Of a DNA stretch of 56,211 nt, positions 25,901 to 34,300 are shown in pieces. A program made the position numbers and the translations under genes. Each line of letters opens with the position of its first letter. The stretch's first letter is position 1. Source of the stretch: a virus; IMG/VR virus record IMGVR_UViG_3300010354_000111, positions 1-56,211 of that record; one strand, given 5' to 3'. The notes beneath the pieces are model-generated. The model did not search any database, had not been told where the DNA came from, and saw only the letters and a program-made list of their open reading frames with translations.

Positions 25901-28694
25901 TAGATAATTTTACGTATGAGTTGCCATCTAATAATCTAACAACATTATTAGTAACTGCTCCTGCTGCATCTGCCGCTGCTGTACTATTATAACTACCATC
26001 TGGATTTGGGCCAGATTTAAATGTAACAGGCTGAGCACCGGATGCTGATGCTATTTGATCTAGTGTTCTAGTTACACCTAAAGAATCAGTTATACTTACA
26101 GTTCTAGCTATAGAACCAGAACTTAAAATTACATTACCAGTGGAGTCTCTTATAATTAAACCATTACTATTAATCATACCTGCAGTAATAACATTTGCCC
26201 CTACATGCTTGGCAGTTATTACATTTACACCCAAGGAATCCGTAGTGACAGAATTAGCTTGCAAAGCTCCAGCATAAATTGATAATGCAGCTATCTTAGC
26301 AGCGGTAATGGCATTTGCTTGAATTTTATCTGCAGATATAGAATTAGATTCTATAGCATTAGCTGTGACAGCATTAGCTGCTATTGTTAAAGCCGTAACA
26401 GCATTAGCAGCTATGGCGTTAGCTGTTACTGCGAATGCTTGAATGGCATTAGCATATACCGTATTAGCAGCTAATTGTACAGCTGTAATAGAATTAGCCG
26501 CTATTGTATTAGCGGTAACCGAATTAGCTTGCAATGCACCAGCATACACAGATAAGGCTGCTAATTGTACAGCTGTAATAGAATTGGCTGCTATTTTGTC
26601 TGACGTAATAGCATTAGATAATATAGCATTTGCATATACAGAATTAGCCGCTAATTGTACAGCTGTGATTGAATTAGCTGCTATATTATTTGCTGATACT
26701 GAATTAGCTTGTAAAGCGCCAGCATAAACGGACAATGCTGCAATTGTAACGGCAGTAACAGCATTAGCTGCTATCTTTCCTGCGGTTACTGCGCCAGCAG
26801 CTAAAGCATTGGCGTTGACCTCACCTGCTGCAATTGTAACAGCTGTAACTGCGTTAGCTGCTATCTTTCCTGCGGTTACAGCTCCCGCTGCTAGAGCATT
26901 CGCATTTACCTCACCTGCTGCTATTGTAACAGCTGTAACTGCGTTAGCGGCAATTTTACCAGCAGTTATAGCAAAAGCAGCTATACTATTAGCATCAACT
27001 GCACCAGCAGCTATAGTTGCAGTTGTAACAGCATTAGCTGCTATCTTTCCTGCAGTAACAGCAAGTGCAGATATTGCATTTGCATCTACTGCCCCTGCTA
27101 GTATTTTTACGGATGTGATAGAATTCGCTGCAATGGCATTAGCAGTTACAGCGTTGGCCTCTATAGCTAATGCTGTAACCGAATTAGCAGCTAATTTATT
27201 TGCAGTAATAGCAGAAGCTGCTATTTCGTTAGCTCCAATAGTACCAGCTTGTATTTTACCAGCTACTACAGAATTAGCTGCTAATAAATTAGCAGTAATT
27301 GCTCCTGCAGCTATTTCTGCTGATGTGATAGCTGCAGCAGCTATTTTTCCTGCAACAATTGCATTTGCGGCCACTTTATCAGATGTTACAGCATCTGCTG
27401 CTAACTCAGTTGTTCTTATAGCTCCAGCAGCTATTTTACCTATTATAATCGCGTTAGCTACAATTTTATCTGAAGTAATAATACCACTTTGTAAAGCAGC
27501 TGAATTTATTGTATTGGCAGCAAGTATAACATTACCTGATCCTGCTATGTAACTATTGAAACTATTCCATGCATTACCAACACTAATATACATTCCATTA
27601 TCACCACCTGTCCATAAAACAACACGACCATCAAAAAGATTAGCGGTAGGTAAAACGTTAGCTGATATTAATTGAATAGAGGCAATAGAATTTGCGGTGG
27701 GAGTAAAAGCAGATTGAGGATTCACCCAATCAGTTCCGTTCCATACGTATACTTGATTGTTGTAGTAAACTTGTCTACCAGTAAAATTATTTGTGGCAGG
27801 CAGAGAGTCTACAATCTGTACTGACGCTACAGAATTAGCATTCGGTGTAAATGCAGCAGTAGCTGTTATCCATGCAGTACCATTCCAAACATAAAGTCCA
27901 TTATCTGATTGATTAACTACAGTTTGACCAGTGACTGTTCCATTTGACTGTAGATTCGCTACTAAAGGAAGCGGGCCCGGAGTATTAGCAGATAAACTTG
28001 TAATTACAGTTGTGAAATTTGAAAGTGCAGTAACATTTACATTGGCTAACGCGTTGGATAAATTGCTTTGATCTAAAAGCTGAGCATTAGCTAAGGCATT
28101 ACTTAATGCTGATAAATTAACAGCGTTGACATTCGCTAAAGCATTATTTAAGGAACTGAGATTGACTGCATTAACATTTGCTAAAGCATTATTCAAAGCT
28201 GATAAATTAACGGCAGAAACATTGGCTAAAGCATTATTAAGTGCAGACAAATTAACAGCATTTACATTAGCTAACGCATTGTCTAGAGACGATAAATTCA
28301 CAGCAGCGACATTAGCTATAGCATTATTCAAAGCATTTAGATTCACTGCATTAACATTAGCTAACGCGTTGCTAAGATTAGAAAGATCTACGCCTATTAC
28401 TTGAGCAATTCTTAAATTAGTATAAGCGTTAGTTGCATCAAATTTTGAATCTAAAGTTGCAATAAACGCATTAGAAACACCTACATTAGATACGGCATTG
28501 TCCACATATGCTGTGGTAGCATACCCGGCAATTGTTATATTACCTACGTTACCACTAACTCCCCCTGCTAATAAGGCTAAAGCATAAACATTAGAAAAGT
28601 TTTGATTAATCTTATTAAATGCAGTGCGAATAGGATCGCCGGTGCCGTCATTTGCATAGGCACCTATATTAATATTGCTAATTGATAATGGCAT
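22914..28694 (-). CDS. Giant tail fibre protein, paralogue B (1926 aa)
   Basis: This is the longest gene in the window. It shares its N-terminus, repeat style and C-terminal domain with paralogue A, so the two are tandem duplicates. In order it has: the NINIGAYANDGTGDPIRTAF base; eight or so 15-residue repeats of NLSALNNALANVNAV type (about 28040-28385); WNGTAW-type modules; about 25 ANAVTAxxIAANSV-type units (26220-27520); three Gly-Thr-Asn collagen-like tracts (nucleotides 25809-25862, 24957-25055, 24615-24686) separated by folded domains, one of them Ig-like (residue stretch FKGVSVNWRGTYSASASYNNN); and the shared C-terminal domain with GPFTGGHDALLDYSETFEFGD. It is a likely long receptor-binding fibre. 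The C-terminal domain could be a trimerisation or folding aid, but I see no cleavage motif that proves it. Confidence 0.85.
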   Translation of the reverse strand: MPLSISNINIGAYANDGTGDPIRTAFNKINQNFSNVYALALLAGGVSGNVGNITIAGYATTAYVDNAVSNVGVSNAFIATLDSKFDATNAYTNLRIAQVIGVDLSNLSNALANVNAVNLNALNNAIANVAAVNLSSLDNALANVNAVNLSALNNALANVSAVNLSALNNALANVNAVNLSSLNNALANVNAVNLSALSNALANAQLLDQSNLSNALANVNVTALSNFTTVITSLSANTPGPLPLVANLQSNGTVTGQTVVNQSDNGLYVWNGTAWITATAAFTPNANSVASVQIVDSLPATNNFTGRQVYYNNQVYVWNGTDWVNPQSAFTPTANSIASIQLISANVLPTANLFDGRVVLWTGGDNGMYISVGNAWNSFNSYIAGSGNVILAANTINSAALQSGIITSDKIVANAIIIGKIAAGAIRTTELAADAVTSDKVAANAIVAGKIAAAAITSAEIAAGAITANLLAANSVVAGKIQAGTIGANEIAASAITANKLAANSVTALAIEANAVTANAIAANSITSVKILAGAVDANAISALAVTAGKIAANAVTTATIAAGAVDANSIAAFAITAGKIAANAVTAVTIAAGEVNANALAAGAVTAGKIAANAVTAVTIAAGEVNANALAAGAVTAGKIAANAVTAVTIAALSVYAGALQANSVSANNIAANSITAVQLAANSVYANAILSNAITSDKIAANSITAVQLAALSVYAGALQANSVTANTIAANSITAVQLAANTVYANAIQAFAVTANAIAANAVTALTIAANAVTANAIESNSISADKIQANAITAAKIAALSIYAGALQANSVTTDSLGVNVITAKHVGANVITAGMINSNGLIIRDSTGNVILSSGSIARTVSITDSLGVTRTLDQIASASGAQPVTFKSGPNPDGSYNSTAAADAAGAVTNNVVRLLDGNSYVKLSTGSWNLFLERGSTGTNGTNGTNGTNGTNGTNGVVAYLDNDSITLPCDGFGTVLSYAGANTTITVLNGGADDSGNWTFNAVKTNVITSQAVTSRTQTVTSLGANVGFVDITASRSGYASITRRFSISKAFRGVSVNWRGTYSASASYNNNDAVIYQGNSYLATYGRSNSQSIGTVTIGASGTFSLGAAAPANTLVVGFGMKVEGIRAGTGAITNYANTYEGNTYYITATNGSTTFTLSETLGGAAVGTTAGTSLGLGFLSPVSFSNQTPAPTGSAYWALIASSGANGTNGTNGTNGTNGTSGTNGTNGTNGTNGTNGSPGRRTAEIEMYRWSAVIPTTFPGGTSSYTWATGAFTAPATLNGWSTTPPAAVAGTTLWGVSQTYSDTDSAATNTITWSSTTAYSLGFAGTSGTNGTNGTNGTNGTNGTNGTNGSPGARGNLKIAKAIAGSAWSDAEANQAITDIVGGSSPSNRVNRDEVTLYNTSANFSQTRYWNSTTGTWIQFTAYINGGLLVNGTVSADQIAAGAVTTAKIATGSITTDRISASGINGTVISTGTLAVDRLASGSVSTSTGRTFSLGAGTQVINVTTGTAMPAVSVFETSTNDSIGVTAIARSISNNNGYCFAGFAGLNGAASYAGLKGRTNSIDGNWVNAVILNTVNEACASNFNHGLNNLASTFGYGLVSRAATGTYSTSGAAGIVQSFDLCSANYAGEFFRWAATNPNSVRTQTLLAGVSFGIGTYFFHSGSSVIKSYAEIAGNAVAGYFQSRNTSGTAINTVQIAQTATTGSYALYWVGTSGTGAGVGPFTGGHDALLDYSETFEFGDIVVDVEVVARHGISDTITKVSLSSAPNQKAAVGVISSDVDLTTHIPAALGEFEEDTNTIEIEDTYNEATGITTPTVKSKEVNTPVFKVKPQYQAILENNRLITFNALGEGQINVCGEGGDIEIGDFITTSSMRGKGMKQADDLFRNYTVAKSREAVTFSSPTEVKTIACIYHAG
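24615..24686. repeat. Eight 9-bp collagen-type repeats (fibre B, third tract)
   Basis: Direct 9-bp units such as ATTAGTACC and GTTAGTTCC encode Gly-Thr-Asn on the minus strand. Near-identical neighbours suggest recent expansion by slippage. The tract ends in GSPGARG. Confidence 0.85.
24957..25055. repeat. Eleven 9-bp collagen-type repeats (fibre B, second tract)
   Basis: Eleven tandem 9-bp units (ATTGGTGCC, ATTAGTACC, ACTAGTGCC and variants) encode Gly-Thr-Asn/Ser. All keep the 9-bp register, so length changes stay in frame. Confidence 0.85.
25809..25862. repeat. Six 9-bp collagen-type repeats (fibre B, first tract)
   Basis: Six tandem 9-bp units alternate ATTTGTTCC and ATTAGTACC, so an 18-bp higher-order unit is repeated. 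They encode Gly-Thr-Asn on the minus strand. Confidence 0.85.
26220..27520. repeat. Long array of degenerate repeats in fibre B shaft
   Basis: Roughly 48-base units on the minus strand encode ANAVTAxxIAA-type modules. Some adjacent units are nearly identical in DNA (for example around 26750-26950), while most differ at third positions, so the array mixes recent duplications with old diverged units. Confidence 0.75.
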
Positions 28695-28913
28695 TTACTT
28701 TTCTTTAGAATTAACCAATTGAATTAGTAAAGATTTTATATCAGATATATCTGATTTCATATTATTTATTTGATCAGATAAATCATCCACTCTGTTAGAA
28801 ATTAGTTTTCTGTTTTTGTGTTCTGCAAGTGATGCCCTATCTGTATTAAGTAAGGCATTGGAAATCAAGTCCTTTTTGAAACTTTTTTCATCTTCTATAG
28901 GTAGTAATATCAT
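28695..28913 (-). CDS. Small coiled-coil protein next to fibres (72 aa)
   Basis: The product has an N-terminal segment LISNALLNTDRASLAEHKNRK and a heptad-like C-terminal coiled coil (VDDLSDQINNMKSDISDIKSLLIQLV). Small proteins of this form occur beside tail genes in marine T4-like phages; T4 has no obvious equivalent. The start codon overlaps the stop of the 28910 gene (ATGA). It may be a trimeric connector or fibre-assembly factor, which is only an inference from the coiled coil and position. Confidence 0.75.
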   Translation of the reverse strand: MILLPIEDEKSFKKDLISNALLNTDRASLAEHKNRKLISNRVDDLSDQINNMKSDISDIKSLLIQLVNSKEK

Positions 28914-30658
28914 ACTAGAGCTGTCGCTATAAGATTTTTAACTTTTGGATAAAGTGTGGTTGCAGAATCGCCGAAATAAACAATTTTTATTTGAAATTTA
29001 TTGAAATCATTAAAGGTTGTAATTTGCCCTCCAACATTTGATGAGTATGTTAGATTAGCAATACCATTATTTAAAATATTATCAGTATTCGTTATTCTAT
29101 AGGTTTCAGATATATAGGCAGTTTCACTACTACCGACGTATCGTTTTGGTGCAGAAATTACCGAATAACTAGAAGAATTAGAACTATTATATAATGGCAT
29201 AATTCTCCACGGCAGTTTATCTATAGATGAATCTATACCTGCATCGTTTTTACTCATAACTCTACAATAGACATCTATGTCTGTGCCATTTTTTCTATTA
29301 ACATCTAATTTTACTTCTAAACCAGTAGAATCAAAATCCGGGGCTAAACTAACTATTTTACTAATGTATTTAGAAAAAGCTATACCATTTCCTGGAGCTA
29401 TTTCAGATCCTCGTACATTCTCACTATAATTATCTATTAATGTATTTTGAGTAGAAACTGATAAGGTCGCCAAATCTAGAACAGGTGAAATATCTTTATT
29501 TTTATTTGTTAGTGTGAATCTTATTTTCAAATCACCTGCATCTCTCACTCTTCTTTTTGTAGTAAATTTAGTCTTGCCGAAATTAGGAATGTATTGATAA
29601 CTAGTAGCTCCAGAAGTAACGTCAAATGTTTGAGCTTCGTAAGATATAAAAGCATCTTCTCCAAAAATTTTATTATTAATTCTTAGATTTAAACTATCTA
29701 TTTCAAAAGTATTAGGTAATTTTAAATTTTCTCTAACAAAGGATTTAGTGCCTGTCTCAAATATAGCCTTATTAAATTTTACACAGATAGATTTACTAGG
29801 TTCTTCAATCTGACTACCAGTAGTAGACATTTTGAATAGTTTTCCCATGCCTGGTTGTTTAGCAGAAGTAGCTAATGCAATTCTTGCACCTCCTATTGTA
29901 CCTAATCCAGACAAAGCACCAGTCGTATCTATTTCTGCTCCTGTTTTATTAGCATATATAGTGTAATTTTCATCTGGTGCTATTACACATAATGCAAATT
30001 CTTTTCCTGGAGTCAACCATATAGGATAAGCAAATGAGAATTTGGTGGATCCACCAAGACCTTCAGCAGGATTGGCAGGAACATTTATATCCGCTGCATT
30101 TCTTGTTGCTTGTGACCCTGCTATTATTTGATCGTTAGGAATACCTTCACTTGTTTCTCTTAGTTCTATACGAACCGGTGTATTGTTAGAAGTAGATTTG
30201 GTTGCAAAGAAAACTTCAACTGAACTAATAAAAATACCATCCTTATATTTGGCTTGATCTATCACAAAAGTTTGTGCTAGTGGAGCAACTATGCCAGTAA
30301 CAGTTGTAGTAGGTGCAGTTGTAGATGTTCTTGTAGCTTGCCCAGGAGCTACTATAGCTATATCGCCAGATGCTACCACTCGTTGATATGCTGCAGTTGA
30401 AGGAGTGGCTGGTACGTCTATAACAAAATCTATTCTAACTTTTCCAAGTGAAGATAGATAATTGGTGGCAGGTGTATCATATATAACTATGATTCCTTCT
30501 GCCGTGCCTGTGCTATCTGTTACTAAAGGATCGCCGAATTTTTTATTCAAAGGAGCAACTAGAGATGAATAATCTAGATTGCCTATTTTAACCTTGATAA
30601 GTTGCCCAGGTGCATTTGACGTTAACTTAAAAGTTTGTTCAATTAGTACTGTTGCCAT
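28910..30658 (-). CDS. Virion structural protein, baseplate-fibre connector type (582 aa)
   Basis: The product opens with TVLIEQTFKLTSNAPGQLIKV and has PLAQTFVIDQAKYKDGIFISSVEVFFATKS followed by TPVRIELRETSEGIPN, a module repeatedly seen in large baseplate-peripheral proteins of marine T4-like phages. Later blocks (FNKAIFETGTKSFVRENLKLPNTFEIDSLNLRIN and SEIAPGNGIAFSKYISKIVSLAPDFDSTGLEVKLD) are typical beta-rich structural segments. It lies between fibre and DUF4815 genes, so it may bind fibres to the baseplate, a role filled in T4 by gp9-gp11. No direct T4 homologue is evident to me. Confidence 0.7.
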   Translation of the reverse strand: MATVLIEQTFKLTSNAPGQLIKVKIGNLDYSSLVAPLNKKFGDPLVTDSTGTAEGIIVIYDTPATNYLSSLGKVRIDFVIDVPATPSTAAYQRVVASGDIAIVAPGQATRTSTTAPTTTVTGIVAPLAQTFVIDQAKYKDGIFISSVEVFFATKSTSNNTPVRIELRETSEGIPNDQIIAGSQATRNAADINVPANPAEGLGGSTKFSFAYPIWLTPGKEFALCVIAPDENYTIYANKTGAEIDTTGALSGLGTIGGARIALATSAKQPGMGKLFKMSTTGSQIEEPSKSICVKFNKAIFETGTKSFVRENLKLPNTFEIDSLNLRINNKIFGEDAFISYEAQTFDVTSGATSYQYIPNFGKTKFTTKRRVRDAGDLKIRFTLTNKNKDISPVLDLATLSVSTQNTLIDNYSENVRGSEIAPGNGIAFSKYISKIVSLAPDFDSTGLEVKLDVNRKNGTDIDVYCRVMSKNDAGIDSSIDKLPWRIMPLYNSSNSSSYSVISAPKRYVGSSETAYISETYRITNTDNILNNGIANLTYSSNVGGQITTFNDFNKFQIKIVYFGDSATTLYPKVKNLIATALV

Positions 30659-30667
30659 TTATTTTCC

Positions 30668-31324
30668 TTAGGGTTTTCCATCACCGAACACTACAACACC
30701 TCTTTTATTGTTAGCAAAAGAAAACTCCACCGCTCCTTCTATTGAATCAGTTAATGCAGAACTATTAAAAGTATTACTATCATATGGTGTACTAGTTAAA
30801 TAATTGTTAGCTAATGCAAATTCTACGCCAGTTGTTATGTTTAATCTAGTAAAAACGTTATTAGAATTAAGTCTAGTGTCTATCCAGTTAGACAATGATA
30901 AAGCATTTTGACTATCTGTGCTTGATGAACCATATAATGTATTAGCTGTAGCAAAATTTTTCTCATGGACTAATATTTCAAAACTACTACTTACTCTACT
31001 ATTGGCGCCTACATTATCTTGGAATATATTCCAAGGTTCTAGTACTGAAGCAGATACGTAGTTATTTCCCGTATTATAAATTATACTATTGGCAGCATAT
31101 CTTATTGCAGGAACACTATCTAAACCTAATAATTTATATCTATCTGCTACTAAAATTTCTGAAATCGATGACATAGAATTAGCTAACCAATTTTTAGTTT
31201 CATTAAATACATTACCGTTAGGTGCGCTGTTCTGTTCCTCTCTAAGAAGTTGTCCAGTCAAATCTATATAAGCCTGGGATATAACATTCGATCTAAGAGC
31301 TTCTAAAATTGGTGAAATAGGCAT
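30668..31324 (-). CDS. Tail/baseplate-region structural protein (218 aa)
   Basis: I do not recognise this protein with certainty. It has a helical N-terminus (PISPILEALRSNVISQAYIDLTGQLLREEQ) and a C-terminal part with SFEILVHEKNFATANTLYGSSS and GAVEFSFANNKRGVVVFGDGKP. No signal peptide or enzyme motif is present. Its place between the DUF4815 protein and the connector-type protein, with ten-base gaps, makes a virion role likely. Confidence 0.6.
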   Translation of the reverse strand: MPISPILEALRSNVISQAYIDLTGQLLREEQNSAPNGNVFNETKNWLANSMSSISEILVADRYKLLGLDSVPAIRYAANSIIYNTGNNYVSASVLEPWNIFQDNVGANSRVSSSFEILVHEKNFATANTLYGSSSTDSQNALSLSNWIDTRLNSNNVFTRLNITTGVEFALANNYLTSTPYDSNTFNSSALTDSIEGAVEFSFANNKRGVVVFGDGKP

Positions 31325-31333
31325 ATCTGATCC

Positions 31334-34300
31334 TTATTTTCTATTTAACAGCATATCAAAATAATTTTTAAGTTTCATACTATCATATGTATTAGCTAAC
31401 TTATTAGTAATATACCATAAATACATATCCATTTTTTGACCTTGAATAACTGCACTTAAAATTTCTAAAGCTTCTTCTGTAGTAATAATTTTTTCATTTA
31501 TCCCCCTAAATAAAGCTCCACCGTCTCCCCATATGGACGAAGTTCCAAAATTATTAACTTGATAGGTACCATCGCCATCTACAAATAGGTTGAAAACGTC
31601 CTTATTTTGTACTAAAGATTTTTTATATACACTTAAAGGTTTAACATTTTTTATCCAAGGCATTTTTCTTGGAATTTCGTTTGGTTCATAACTATAATAT
31701 TCACCATTTATAATCAACGGATGATTTATTGTCCCGAATGGTTTTGTCTTATTTGGACTAACTAATTCGCCTGTGAATACTGATTTAACTTTAAATTTTA
31801 CAGTATTAATTTTAGTACCATCATGATTTAAAATTTTGTCCCCTACCTTTATATCTTTGATAGCTTTTTTCCTGCCATTCGCTAAAGTAATTTTACTATT
31901 TTCTTCAAAACACAATCCAAAAAGTACTGCTGTTAAAAACGCTGCTCCTTCTACTATACCTGCCCAGGCAGCAGCTGCAAAACTAGTTTCAGCTACGGCT
32001 ACTGCTCCATACGCTACAGAAAACTCAGAAGCTGCTGCTATAGCAGCTGCCTCCGCTGCAGTTAATGAAACTCCTAATAATGCATAATCTGCCGTTGCTG
32101 CAAGAGCAGCTGCACTTGCATCGAAAGCAACACCTCCTGCATTAAATGGGTCTAATACACCTCCTGGTTGGCTTAGCGTTAGCTCTGCCTGTGCGGCAGC
32201 TTCAGCAGATCTATCAACTATTTGAACTCCGTCTGCGGAATCCTTACCAAAAATTAAACCTTTACCAAATTCATACCCTCTGTATAATCCGCTAGCTAAT
32301 AATACTGGATTTGAATATGCAACTACTCCTGGAGGTTGTACTCCACCGGGATTAGGTGTCACTCTATCGGGTCCTCCGCCTGCAGACGTTACAGTATTTT
32401 CAACCTGTTGAATAAAAGTTTCTTCTCCTGTTTGATTAAATGTTAAAAGATCAGTTTTAATACTAAAATCAGGCGCACTAGTTGAATATAAACTGAATGC
32501 TGCAGCAGAAAAAGCTGGTAACAATTCTCCTTGTGTAGGTATACAAGTCGAGAAAGGATTTCTTATATCATTTGAAGCATACCCTGTAAAATCATCAACT
32601 AAAATACCAGTTTTAAAATAAAGATTGGCCTGGCTTCCCCCTTCAAACACTTGATTATTTAAAGCTATGATATCTAAACCTTGTTTCTTAACTCTTCTCT
32701 CTAATGACCCCAATCTAGTATCTAGATTCTCTATTTTTTTCATAGTATATCTAGGGGAATCATTGTAATAAATTTTGATATCAAAAGCAGACTGTGTAAA
32801 GGGTGGAACTACGAGAGTCGCTATAAGCTGCTGATCTCTACCAGAAATATCTTTTGAGGCATTAGGTACTAAAGAGGGTACCCCTTTATCTAAATAAAAA
32901 TTATATCCGTCACGATCTTTGGACACTGCTCTATTTTGAACATATAATCTATCTATTCTAGGCACATAATAATCATAATCTACTTGTAGGGCATTAGGTA
33001 GAACAGGATTGGGTCTAGGTGTATTAATACCATTATACATTAAACTAGCATTACTTGTATTATTTTTGATTGGTCTAAAATCTAAATAATTCCTCATATT
33101 ATAAACTGCACCATTAAGCGCAGATCTAAAATAAGGAATATTATTTTGTATACTAGCAGGATATGATGTAAAATCCACAACACCGGTTCTATTACTATTG
33201 AAATAATCTAGTATAACTACAACATTACCTGGATTATATGTGTTAATATTACCTTTATATGTTAAACTTCCTGTAACTATGTATGCGTCATATTGCCCAT
33301 TAAATGTGTCGTATAGTAAAGAATTTTCCTTAGGTATTTTAAACCAAACACTAGTATTAGATACAGGAACATTCGTTGAACCTGACAGAGCTTGATATAC
33401 AAGACCATTACTAACAACTATGTCATTGGTAACATAACTATTTGTAGTAGTATATGATCCATGATAAGTATTAGATCCAATCTTATAGATACCATTGAAT
33501 CTATAGATATCAGCTATGTATAAATCTATTGGAGTATTAGATCCTATTATTTCTGCCTTAACTGGAGTATTCGTCACTAATGTTTTAGTGGATCTAGGAA
33601 ACTCACTATTGTAAATGACAGCATTTACATCTACTGATCCAGTAACTAAAAGTGTTGAAAAAGTCAATGTTAACTGCTTCTTAGTTGCATCCAAATCCAT
33701 AATAATATTATCTACATCTACTGGTTGGCCTGCTGACAAGGTTCCCGAACTAGATGATCTTACTATAATCATGTAATATTGTCTTTTAACAGCATTTGAC
33801 AAAGTACCTGAACCTACAAATTCCTCATCACCAGTCAAAGTAATAGTAACCGTACTAGCAGATACTGTCCTATTTTCATAGGTTTTATTATAGTAAATCC
33901 TAATATTATTTACGTCTTTCAAATAATTAGAAGTTATAGGATAAAAAGCCTGTTCTTTAGTTCCTGCATCGTAGACTTTTAAAAGATTATTAGCATCTAA
34001 CCCAAAAGTAGTATTAACATTAGCAAAAAATGTAGGAGTAGAATATGTTCCTAAATTATTTTCTGCCGAGGTAAAAGGACTATTGACTCCTATTAAAGAT
34101 TTTACATTTTTCCAATCTCTGTTAGCTTCAAGATAAGTATAATACCAATATAGTCTATATCTTCTATTGTTTCCTTCCCCCCCATCGTAAACTATATGTT
34201 TAACAATAACACCACCAACTCTTGTAGAAGTACTCATAGCAGTTCTATCAGTAGTACTATGTGCTTCTAATGTATCATATAGTCTAATAGATGATTGGTC

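Noticed and set aside
24600-27520. CRISPR-like array of short repeats
   Set aside because: Units are in frame, contiguous and encode Gly-Thr-Asn or ANAVTA modules of fibre proteins; there are no unique spacers or cas genes.
19300-28500. Long plus-strand open frames inside the fibre genes (for example 26809-27552)
   Set aside because: They are antisense to the repeat arrays. Repeat codons rich in Ala/Asn/Val give a stop-free complement; the products are Ala/Thr/Val-rich shadows of the repeats with no ribosome site or domain.
31334-31912. A complete splicing intein in the DUF4815 protein
   Set aside because: The C-terminal Asn and following nucleophile and a second extein are missing, so protein splicing is not supported. 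It is kept as a Hint domain only.
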